Source: Verrucomicrobiia bacterium
GTDB taxonomy: Bacteria > Verrucomicrobiota > Verrucomicrobiia > Limisphaerales > UBA11358
Assembly: GCA_031290985.1 (NCBI GenBank)
Contig: JARLJW010000057.1
Span: forward strand, 1 to 64,000
DNA: 64,000 bases
Reading direction: 5' to 3'
The notes below the pieces were generated by a model. The model had not been told where the DNA came from. It worked only from the letters and a program-made list of their open reading frames with translations, and did no database searches. Both the position numbers and the translations under genes were made by a program. This document shows, piece by piece, positions 1 to 8,032 of the stretch (position 1 is the first letter of the stretch; each line of letters starts with the position of its first letter).

Positions 1-143
1 AACCTGCTTGATGCGCCACCTTTCACCCAGTGCCAAAATCGAATGAAACATTTTCTCTGGAATCATAAAGTCACCACTTTAACCGCCCCGCCTCAGCTTT
101 TTCAAACATTTTTACCCATTACAAACGTCGAAGAAGCTCATAA
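1..143. other. No gene recognised
   Basis: This is the sequence downstream of the last gene of the defence operon. It is AT-rich, and I see neither a convincing coding frame nor a clear stem plus T-run terminator. The only open frame on the plus strand runs antisense into the MazG-like gene. Confidence 0.5.
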
Positions 144-494
144 TTACAATTCCGTGTATTTAGTGGACCGCCCACGGGCCTTGACTACGGGATATTTCTT
201 TTCATTTTGCACAAGTTTACTCGTTATAATTTCTGCGGGATCCAGCCTCATCTCATGGGCCAATAGCAGTGCATAAATCAAGACATCCGCCAATTCCTCG
301 CCAACCGCTAGACGCCGGATGGGGTTGGAAATCTTTGCCTTCACCTCCGCGGGTGTTTGCCAAAGAAAATGTTCCTGAAGTTCAGCAGATTCGATGGCGA
401 TAGCTGCAGCAAGGTGATTAGCCTTATGGAATTGCCGCCAGTCTCGCGCATCACGAAAAGCAAGGATTTTAGAGGTTATTTGGTTGAATTCCAT
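144..494 (-). CDS. MazG-like nucleotide pyrophosphohydrolase
   Basis: The 116-aa protein resembles the small MazG/RS21-C6 (dCTPase-like) all-alpha pyrophosphatases, which cleave (d)NTPs to NMP and pyrophosphate. The metal-binding pattern is visible as ExxE at residues 35-38 and ExxD at 67-70, and the C-terminus (NEKKYPVVKARG) is typical of the family. It starts 21 bases after the DUF499 stop and is probably the last gene of the operon. In this setting it might deplete nucleotides during infection or clean up modified dNTPs; that role is inference. Length is normal for the single-domain family. Confidence 0.8.
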   Translation of the reverse strand: MEFNQITSKILAFRDARDWRQFHKANHLAAAIAIESAELQEHFLWQTPAEVKAKISNPIRRLAVGEELADVLIYALLLAHEMRLDPAEIITSKLVQNEKKYPVVKARGRSTKYTEL

Positions 495-515
495 AACCGT
501 TAATTCTAATCCATC

Positions 516-3287
516 TTATTCCAACGTGGCGTCGTCGTTCAGGCCGAGCTCACGCAACGCTGATTTGGTTTCGTCCAGCTTCTGCCGGGAAACGCCGCCT
601 TCAGGTGCCACCTCCACCTTCACGGTCAGCTCCAAGCCGCGCGCTGATGCGAATTTGGACAGGACTTTGGTGTAGAAATTCATCCACTTCTGGGCCGGTA
701 CGTCGCCGGTCCATTTCAGGACAGAGGTGCCGGCGGGCGTGAGGGGTGGCTGGACATTGGCCATCGGCAAGACTGGTGGCACGGGCTTGCCCGTCTCGTC
801 TATCGTCGGCGTGGCGGGAGCGGCCGGAGCTGTCGGAGTGGCACGGCCTTTCGAATAGGCCTCGGCAACCTCCTTGGTGATGATGAACATGTCATCCGAC
901 AATTCCACGTCGGCAGTCATCAACGCCTTGTTGTAATAAAACGGCTTATATTCGCCCGAGGCGGTTTTGCCGACGTAGGCCAGCAGGCCGTTGCCAACAC
1001 CGCGCGAAATGGTTTCCTTCAGCACGTCAGGATTGGTCAGCCGGGGGAACTGCGGCGCGGCAAAAAAGGCGTCACGCACGGACTTGGTGGACCATTCCTT
1101 GAACGCGGGTGGCCAATTACGAATCAGGAATGACGGGCTGATGCCCTTGGTTTCCAGGTCACCGTCGGAACTCAGCCGGGTGATTATCAGAGAAATGAGA
1201 TCGGTGGCCGCGCTGGAATGAACCAAGCCAAGGTCCACACGTTTCACCGTGTTATCCTTGCCGAGCAACATCAGATTCTTGTAGGTGCGCCAGATGGTTT
1301 CCTTCAAGTCGCGCCGGGCTTTTTTGAGATTTTCGGCGAGCTGATGAATCTGGGTTTCATCCAGCTTCAAATCGTCATCGTCGATGGCCTCCCACGCGAG
1401 CACCTTGCGGGCGTCGTCACGCAGTGTATCCGGGGCCTCCGGCACGCAAAAAATGATGGAGCTCTTGAACGTGCGCGAGGACGTACCGTAGTCGCGAATC
1501 ATGGTTTCAACGAAGGCGGTCGTGGCCTTTTCATCCGCCAACGACTGGTCAGGTGACAGCACAACCAGCGTGACCGCCGGACGGTCGGCGATCTGAATGG
1601 TCTTTTCCGCGAAATAAATCCGCTCCATGCCGCTGCCGGTGGAAAAGGTCTTCTCAATCTCATCGCGAACCTGCTCATCAATCTCGGCGGGAGGGATGGT
1701 CGCGCGCCGGTCGGCAAACCGCTTGTTAAGATTTTCCTTGAGGCTGAAATGGTAGCGATTGCGCTCCACGGCCAGGTAGTAGCATCCCTCGGTCAAGGCT
1801 TCCAGTGCGGTTTCCACGTTACCGATGTCGAGGCCCGGCTCGGCGACGGCGAAGCGAATTTCCGGCACGGTGGCATCCGTCTTAGCCTGGCCGCCGTTGG
1901 ACTCAAAGAAAATGGCGGTGATGGCCTTGCGATGAAGGCGGGCATTCTTGATGGTTTCCGTGGCCTCGGCATCGAGCCGCGTGGCGTGAGAATCGCGTTT
2001 GCCGCAAATGTCGGTCGTCACCGCCCCTTCCAACTTGGTCTCACCCAACTGCTCAAACGTGGCGGAGCGGAACATGGCATCATCGAGCGGAGCGGTACCG
2101 AGCCCAATCATGGAATCCTTGTGAGCACCCTTGAAACCCTCTTGATACGCCCGCGAGACCCACAGCGCGAGCAACCGCAAGACGCCACGGGTTTGCTGAA
2201 AGCGGGGCAAAGCCTGCCACTTGCGTTCAAAAACGGAAATGACCGCCGGGTGAAACGGATAGGTGGCGGTAAACGCCTCGCGTGCGCCATCCACATTAAA
2301 CTGACTAGGAAGTTGCTGCCGGTGCTCGACCACCCAGTCGGCGTATTCGACACAGGTTTCCACGGCCTCCTTGGGCAGCATCACTTTGCCTTCGGCGGTC
2401 ACGGCGCGTTCGTCCCACTCGAACAGCCGGCGACGGATGATCTCGGATGTCTCGGCATCTGAAGACATAACTATGGCTTTGCCCAGCCGGTCCAGAACTT
2501 TCTTGAACCGCTCAAAATCGGACTGATCTTCTGCCGTCATCTCCAGTTCCGAGGCCGGAATGGAAACGGCCAAGACGACATTGTCGCTGCTGCGGGCCAC
2601 TTCCGATAGGTTTTGGAGAAAATTGTACAATTGACCGCCTAGGCCGTTTTTGCGGTTACGACTGACGTAATTCATCAGCTCATCCATCAAGATGAGGCTG
2701 GGTTTGTCCTTCGGCAGAAACTGGCGGATGACTTCGCCGCCGGGGGCTTCCCCCTTTTTGTCATGTTCAGCGACGGTGGCAAATGCCTTGGCACCGCCAA
2801 GCTGCCACGCGATTTCGCCCCATGGCGTTTTACGGAGGGGCGTGCCGTCTTTACCGCCACGTCCGCTGATGGAATCGAACTCCGTGCCGACAAATACAGC
2901 GGCTTCGGATTTGGGCACACCGGCGATGCCCGCCTTGGTCAACAAGGTTGATACGCCCGCAAACTTGTTTGCGGCCGGGCCTTGTTTGGCAAGGTGGTAC
3001 AGCAGCGTCAGCGCGTGGGTTTTGCCCCCGCCGAACTGTGTGGACAAATTGAAGATGGCGTTGGTTTCCGTCTTCTCGCCGGACAGCCGGCGGATGACTT
3101 CGGATGCCAAGCTGGCGAGATTTTTGGTGAGATAGGTGCGCTCAAAAAAGCGCTCCGGCTTTTGATAGTCGGCGGGCGCGAGGCCTTCGCGCACCTGATC
3201 CAGATGGACGGCGAACTCCGATGCGTCGAGCGGTTTCCCCTCGCGCAAATCTTCGCGCGGGGTGACAACTTTGTACCAAGGTTTCAT
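516..3287 (-). CDS. DUF499 AAA-type ATPase of the Hma system (HmaC-like)
   Basis: This is a 923-aa P-loop ATPase of the DUF499 family. A Walker A motif (FGGGKTH) lies near residues 85-91 and a hydrophobic Walker B strand ending in DE (LILMDE) near 198-203. The C-terminal part has a Pro/Ala/Thr-rich linker around residue 830, followed by a small domain. DUF499 ATPases are repeatedly found beside DUF1156 methylases and SNF2-like helicases in defence islands. Its exact task is not known; it may be a motor or a regulator of the nuclease or methylase step. Only one base separates its start from the stop of the HEPN gene, which implies translational coupling. Confidence 0.85.
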   Translation of the reverse strand: MKPWYKVVTPREDLREGKPLDASEFAVHLDQVREGLAPADYQKPERFFERTYLTKNLASLASEVIRRLSGEKTETNAIFNLSTQFGGGKTHALTLLYHLAKQGPAANKFAGVSTLLTKAGIAGVPKSEAAVFVGTEFDSISGRGGKDGTPLRKTPWGEIAWQLGGAKAFATVAEHDKKGEAPGGEVIRQFLPKDKPSLILMDELMNYVSRNRKNGLGGQLYNFLQNLSEVARSSDNVVLAVSIPASELEMTAEDQSDFERFKKVLDRLGKAIVMSSDAETSEIIRRRLFEWDERAVTAEGKVMLPKEAVETCVEYADWVVEHRQQLPSQFNVDGAREAFTATYPFHPAVISVFERKWQALPRFQQTRGVLRLLALWVSRAYQEGFKGAHKDSMIGLGTAPLDDAMFRSATFEQLGETKLEGAVTTDICGKRDSHATRLDAEATETIKNARLHRKAITAIFFESNGGQAKTDATVPEIRFAVAEPGLDIGNVETALEALTEGCYYLAVERNRYHFSLKENLNKRFADRRATIPPAEIDEQVRDEIEKTFSTGSGMERIYFAEKTIQIADRPAVTLVVLSPDQSLADEKATTAFVETMIRDYGTSSRTFKSSIIFCVPEAPDTLRDDARKVLAWEAIDDDDLKLDETQIHQLAENLKKARRDLKETIWRTYKNLMLLGKDNTVKRVDLGLVHSSAATDLISLIITRLSSDGDLETKGISPSFLIRNWPPAFKEWSTKSVRDAFFAAPQFPRLTNPDVLKETISRGVGNGLLAYVGKTASGEYKPFYYNKALMTADVELSDDMFIITKEVAEAYSKGRATPTAPAAPATPTIDETGKPVPPVLPMANVQPPLTPAGTSVLKWTGDVPAQKWMNFYTKVLSKFASARGLELTVKVEVAPEGGVSRQKLDETKSALRELGLNDDATLE

Positions 3288-3288
3288 T

Positions 3289-3936
3289 TTAATGTACTAA
3301 ATATTTTCTTAAGGCACAGACGTTTTCAATTTCATTGCGCCAAACCTCAAGCAGCTGCGACATCTCATTGAGCGTGTCTTCAAATTCCTGCAGATCCAAA
3401 TCGAAGAATTGCCCATGTGCAATTGAATTGCGTTTTGCCAACAGCCGCTCATCGATGATAAACGCCTTTGTTTCAAAAAGAGAGTAATCGATTCCGACCG
3501 CTTTTGAAATGTTACAAAGAACTGTTGATGACAAATTGGATTCCGTCGGGATCGCAGTACGGCGGGGGAGCGAAAGCGGCTTGGACATGTCATCCCGAAA
3601 AAATGAAACTATCGCTATCGCCTGGTCAATTTTAGACCCTGCGAGTGAATCATTCATCATCCGTTTCGTGCAAAGCGCAAGTATATTAGGAGCAACATCT
3701 TCGTTGTTTAAATTTTGGCGCGAAACAAATTCCAAAAAATTTTCAGAGCTCGACTTGAGAAAACCTTCCCAATGAGCATAAAGCAGAGCGATGCCAGCCC
3801 GTAACGCGGTGGTTAGAAACCTAGGGTTGCTCTGAGCCCGCTTGATAACAAAACGAAGTGTGGCCAACTCTTTTTTCCTCCACGCGAAATCCTGGTCGAT
3901 CACGTCTAACAGATTTTCTTGCGTGCGGATTTTCAT
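3289..3936 (-). CDS. HEPN-domain protein, MAE_28990/MAE_18760-like
   Basis: The 215-aa mostly helical protein carries an RNxxxH motif (RNSIAH, residues 169-174) near its C-terminus, the signature of HEPN RNases. Overall it resembles the MAE_28990/MAE_18760 HEPN-like family, which is commonly encoded next to DUF262 proteins. Its start overlaps the DUF262 stop by four bases, so the two are likely co-translated partners. The probable role is an abortive-infection RNase, or a HEPN toxin restrained by its partner; this is inferred from motif and context. The local sequence is more AT-rich than the flanking DUF499 and methylase genes, consistent with a separately acquired DUF262/HEPN cassette. Confidence 0.75.
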   Translation of the reverse strand: MKIRTQENLLDVIDQDFAWRKKELATLRFVIKRAQSNPRFLTTALRAGIALLYAHWEGFLKSSSENFLEFVSRQNLNNEDVAPNILALCTKRMMNDSLAGSKIDQAIAIVSFFRDDMSKPLSLPRRTAIPTESNLSSTVLCNISKAVGIDYSLFETKAFIIDERLLAKRNSIAHGQFFDLDLQEFEDTLNEMSQLLEVWRNEIENVCALRKYLVH

Positions 3937-5027
3937 GGGCGAAAAGATTCCCGTCCGAGTTGCAAAGTTTTTGGTATCCGACGGGAAGCGCTAATCCCTG
4001 AACCTGACTCAGCAATGAATGTAGGATTGTTCCAAATGTTTTTTACTTTATCCAGCAGAAGGTCCGGAGCTGTATGCTGCGGCATCCAGTGCGCCACCCC
4101 AAGCGCTACGACTTCAAATGCGGAAACAGAAAATCCGCCAGTGAATTTTTGCTTTTCGGGCGAATATTTTTTGCAGGCGTTCTCTCCCAGATGTTGATTC
4201 AGAAAACTGAAAGTCTGCCGAAAGATATCACCTTCCCGATTCTTATCGAAACCTGCGTCCTCTGCTAGGACAGCCATTTTGTCGGTTAAGAACTCACCCA
4301 CGTCGCCGATGTTTTGTAGATTTTGATCGGCTAAACTACGAAACACAATAAAACGCAAAGCGATTTCCATGTCATATTGCTCGCTAATGGCGCGATCAGT
4401 TAAGGCAATGACCTCGCGAAAATTGGAATCGTCGGCCAGGGCGCGCAACCAGTCATAAAACCCAGGATTGCTCATGACTAAAATACAATTGCGAACCTCC
4501 TGTTCGGAAAGGACGCTGCCTCCAGTATTCAACCGTTGAAACAATTCAAACTTACTCCTTGGATCACTCTCCCGAAGGATGATGCTAACACCGATTTTGG
4601 TCCGCTTGATAAGCATCCGTTGGGCCGGTGTAAATGAGTCAACCAGGTCCCCTTCCCAAACTTTATTTTCCAGATCAGGCAGATAACGAGTTTTTTTGAG
4701 CCGAAGCGGTTCCATTACCTCGTTATCTTTATCTTTCAACAAGCCAACAAATTGGAAAATCGTGGATAAACGCTGAAGTCCATCCACTACGTCCCATACA
4801 CCATCCTGGCGCTGGGCGACGAAGATCGGCGGAATCGGGATGCCGAGAAGAATGGACTCTATAAAGCGGGATTTCTGATTCTCATCCCATCGGTAAAACC
4901 GTTGAAATTCCGGGTGGATGTCCAATTCGTTATCTGTGTAGAGATTAAGCCACTCACCAATGGACATTGCATAATTGTCGGTTTTTATTTCAGCCCTAGA
5001 ACTGTCAATTTGATTTTGGAGACTCAT
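3933..5027 (-). CDS. DUF262 (GmrS-like) protein
   Basis: The 364-aa protein has the DUF262 N-terminal domain: an IHPEFQR..W segment near residue 38 and the hallmark VVDGLQRLST near residue 80. This is the ParB/sulfiredoxin-like nucleotide-binding fold seen in GmrS of type IV restriction systems. I chose the ATG at 5027 because an AAAGGAA Shine-Dalgarno-like sequence precedes it and it lies 14 bases after the methylase stop; a longer frame would run into that gene. No DUF1524/HNH nuclease domain follows, unlike GmrSD fusions, so the linked HEPN protein may supply the nuclease. Confidence 0.8.
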   Translation of the reverse strand: MSLQNQIDSSRAEIKTDNYAMSIGEWLNLYTDNELDIHPEFQRFYRWDENQKSRFIESILLGIPIPPIFVAQRQDGVWDVVDGLQRLSTIFQFVGLLKDKDNEVMEPLRLKKTRYLPDLENKVWEGDLVDSFTPAQRMLIKRTKIGVSIILRESDPRSKFELFQRLNTGGSVLSEQEVRNCILVMSNPGFYDWLRALADDSNFREVIALTDRAISEQYDMEIALRFIVFRSLADQNLQNIGDVGEFLTDKMAVLAEDAGFDKNREGDIFRQTFSFLNQHLGENACKKYSPEKQKFTGGFSVSAFEVVALGVAHWMPQHTAPDLLLDKVKNIWNNPTFIAESGSGISASRRIPKTLQLGRESFRP

Positions 5028-5041
5028 AAACTTAATTCCTT

Positions 5042-8032
5042 TCAAAAGCCCAAACCTTTTTTGCGTGCCAGCACGCCATCCACCCATCTCTTTTCTTCCG
5101 TATGGGAAGGATACAGGGCGGACAACGCCTGCGCCAAGCGCCAAAACCGTGGGTCGCGACCGGCTCCGTCTTCCACGAGGAAACGTTTGATGGCCTCACT
5201 GCGGCCGGCAGCGAACAGGATCATGCTCTGGTGGATACGGTCGAGAACGGTTTCGCCGTGGGTTTCGACCCGGGTTTCGCCGAACGTCGTGCCGCCTTCG
5301 TCAGCCTGCTCCAGTACCTTGAACAGGTCGAGTTGGGGGGCTTTCTTCTTTTTTGCGGTGGTGACGTGGCCCTCGTCCTTGCCGAATAAGTGGCGGGCTC
5401 GTTCGCCTACTGGCAGCAGGCGGGCAGTCTCGCCGGACACTTCCACGAGGCTGCCCAATGTTTCCAGATTTGCGCCGAGGCCCTGGGCGATTTTGCGCGC
5501 GGCGTCGTATTCCAGCACGAAGCCGGTTGTTTTGGCTTTCTTTGTGCCGCCGTCGGATTCCTCGTCCATACCGGCATCGGCGTCTTCGGCATCCTGGCCA
5601 GAGCCGGCATCGGCTCCGGCGTTCAAGGTCCAGAGCCACATGGCGGTCAGGCGGGCATCGGCTTCAAAGCCGGCGGTATCTGCGTCTTTGAACACCAAGG
5701 CCAAGGCTTCTTTGGCGACGGCGGCCCAGACTTGCTCCAGATATTCCTTGAGCGTAACGGTTTCGCCGTTGGCTTTTTCCACGCGCGAATAGCGGGAGAA
5801 AATTTCCAAGGCCGGGCCGAGACAGGCGAAGATGGCATCCGCGCCGACGACGCCTTCTTCGGCCAGACGCGGCATCCATTCATGAATGCGGATGGGCAAC
5901 GCCTGTAACACATCACGCCAATCGCCGATTTCGTCCGTGCGCACCGAGCCGTCGGGATTTTCGCGGGGGCGGCAGACGAGATGGACGGAAGAACTTAATG
6001 TTGCAGAATTCATTGCACGTAAACGAGTCCCCATTTCTGTGTCGATTGGCCAAGAGGCTACAATTACCCAACCTGCATCAATCACGGCTTGCAACATCGT
6101 TTCCCAGGCCCCAGTTGATTTATGAGCAAAGACGATTACTCCCACACCGCTTGGGTGTGTCGTCCTTCGCCCTTCAGCCAGGGATTGCTTCATTAAAGAC
6201 TCAAAATTCTCTTTCGTTTTATAGGAATAAATTGGATTACGCTCAGCCAACTGAACTACTTCTAGTTTTTTAGGAGTAAGTTCGTCCCTGCACAATTCTG
6301 GATATATTTTCCCAACTGAACGCTTAAACCAAACATAGAAAAAATCTGATAAATCAGCGTAAGGCACTGCGTCGTAATATGGTGGGTCGGTCACAAACGC
6401 TGTCACGGAGTCATCGGGCAGCGGATGTTCCGTCGCAGATGCTCTTTCAACGTGGCCCGGTAGCAGGTCTGATTCGGAAACACGCTGACAGACTCCCGCA
6501 ACCCAGGAATATGCTCCTTCAAAATTTCCACTTCCGTCTGCGAATGGACACACCTCGGCAAAATCCCAGATTATTCCTAATGCTTGGCGGCCGTATGTGT
6601 GGTTGAGTTTCTCGCCAGTCAGATGCCAACTACACAATGAAGTCGAGTAATCAGCCTGACGATTCACCGCAATCGCCAAACAGGTTGCGATAGCGTCAGC
6701 GAATGATGGATCCACTTCATTTTTGATACGGCGATGGGCCTCACCGACCAGCTTGATCAGAGCCGCAATTGCAGCCAGCTGACGTGGCGCAAATAAATCC
6801 TTCCACTGAACCACATCTAACAATTGAATGTTAAAAATGCTACGAAGATAAGGGAGCGGTTCATGAGGGAAAATCTCACGGGCGATCTCAGGTTTAGCCT
6901 CAATGTGTTGAACGTACGCTTGAGCCAGCGCCACCCCTTTCAAATCCAACTTGGTAGGAATGCGGTAAAATCGACCAGATTGATTTTGCCTGGTAGTTAC
7001 GACGGCCAGCAAGCGTGCATCTGCTGCGCCACCGTGCCTTCCCTTAAACTGTGCCCTTGTTCTTTCAGCCGGTGTTGTGTAGCCGCAACAAGGACAAGTC
7101 GCTGAACTTCGCTTGACGGTTCCTTCACCCACATCAGTCGCCTTTACATTGGTGATGATTTCAAAGTCGATTCTTTTCTCCTTTGGCCTCGGGACAATTC
7201 GCAAGGCAGATGAGCCTTTTTCCTTCTTGGCGAGCCAAAGTGAACGGATGAGCGGCACTTCCGCGCCGCAGCCGGGGCCTTCGCATTGAATCGTCCGCGC
7301 CCAGAGATAGGCAATGGGCGTCGCGCCGTCTGCGTCCTTGGGATAGAACTCGGCCAGTTCCTTTTCGGCTTGGCCCTTGATCCAGTCACCCCATTTGCGG
7401 ACTTCATCGGCGAGGCGCTGGCCGTATTTTGGAATGTATTCAAGGACGACCTTGTTGAGCAGCACCGGCACGGGATTGAGGTCGGATGCGAAGGCGTCGG
7501 CCCCCACCCGGAGCGATTCCAACGGAATGGAGCCGCCGCCGGCAAACGGGTCCACCACTAGCGGGCGCGTACCGGGCGCACCGCCCAGTGCCACATGCGC
7601 GGCCTGCGTGAGTGCGCGGCTGGTGGCGAGAAATTCGGGTACGGTGGAGCTGTCCCAATTGGCAAAGTCAGCGATGAAATCAAGCAGCAGGCTCCGGAGA
7701 CGAACCGGATCCGCAGAATCTTTTGGATTGTGCCGGAGTTTTTCAAAATTGGGCCGGCTCTCAGCGCTCAAGAAGGCCTGGCGTTCGTGCGTGGTCCACT
7801 GCTGCATTTCCGCCCGGGCAACTTTGATAAATGCGGCTGGACAGTTTTCATCAGCCGGATCTGGCCACAATGAAGCACAAATCACCGCCCGGCACGCTGC
7901 CAGCGGACGCCGTGCCCACCAGATGTGCAGCGTGGAAATATGCCCGTGCCGGATGGACTTCTCGCGCCGCGCATGTGCGGAGATGCGCTTGATCGGCAGG
8001 TCAACTTCGATGAGGCGTTTGGGAAAGGTCAT
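5042..8032 (-). CDS. DUF1156 adenine-specific DNA methylase (HmaB-like)
   Basis: This is a 996-aa S-adenosylmethionine-dependent DNA methyltransferase. The N-terminal DUF1156 region contains the conserved ARREKSIRHGHISTLHIWWARR-type segment (residues 21-42). The SAM-binding motif I, DPFAGGGS, is at 161-168, and the catalytic DPPY motif is near 549-552. Cys clusters around residues 250-255 and 313-316 could form an inserted zinc site. DUF1156 enzymes are large N6-adenine methylases tied to DUF499/helicase defence loci, where methylation plausibly marks self DNA. The C-terminal region after residue 780 is Asp/Ala-rich and less conserved. Its start overlaps the stop of the Hsp70-like gene by four bases. 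Confidence 0.85.
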   Translation of the reverse strand: MTFPKRLIEVDLPIKRISAHARREKSIRHGHISTLHIWWARRPLAACRAVICASLWPDPADENCPAAFIKVARAEMQQWTTHERQAFLSAESRPNFEKLRHNPKDSADPVRLRSLLLDFIADFANWDSSTVPEFLATSRALTQAAHVALGGAPGTRPLVVDPFAGGGSIPLESLRVGADAFASDLNPVPVLLNKVVLEYIPKYGQRLADEVRKWGDWIKGQAEKELAEFYPKDADGATPIAYLWARTIQCEGPGCGAEVPLIRSLWLAKKEKGSSALRIVPRPKEKRIDFEIITNVKATDVGEGTVKRSSATCPCCGYTTPAERTRAQFKGRHGGAADARLLAVVTTRQNQSGRFYRIPTKLDLKGVALAQAYVQHIEAKPEIAREIFPHEPLPYLRSIFNIQLLDVVQWKDLFAPRQLAAIAALIKLVGEAHRRIKNEVDPSFADAIATCLAIAVNRQADYSTSLCSWHLTGEKLNHTYGRQALGIIWDFAEVCPFADGSGNFEGAYSWVAGVCQRVSESDLLPGHVERASATEHPLPDDSVTAFVTDPPYYDAVPYADLSDFFYVWFKRSVGKIYPELCRDELTPKKLEVVQLAERNPIYSYKTKENFESLMKQSLAEGRRTTHPSGVGVIVFAHKSTGAWETMLQAVIDAGWVIVASWPIDTEMGTRLRAMNSATLSSSVHLVCRPRENPDGSVRTDEIGDWRDVLQALPIRIHEWMPRLAEEGVVGADAIFACLGPALEIFSRYSRVEKANGETVTLKEYLEQVWAAVAKEALALVFKDADTAGFEADARLTAMWLWTLNAGADAGSGQDAEDADAGMDEESDGGTKKAKTTGFVLEYDAARKIAQGLGANLETLGSLVEVSGETARLLPVGERARHLFGKDEGHVTTAKKKKAPQLDLFKVLEQADEGGTTFGETRVETHGETVLDRIHQSMILFAAGRSEAIKRFLVEDGAGRDPRFWRLAQALSALYPSHTEEKRWVDGVLARKKGLGF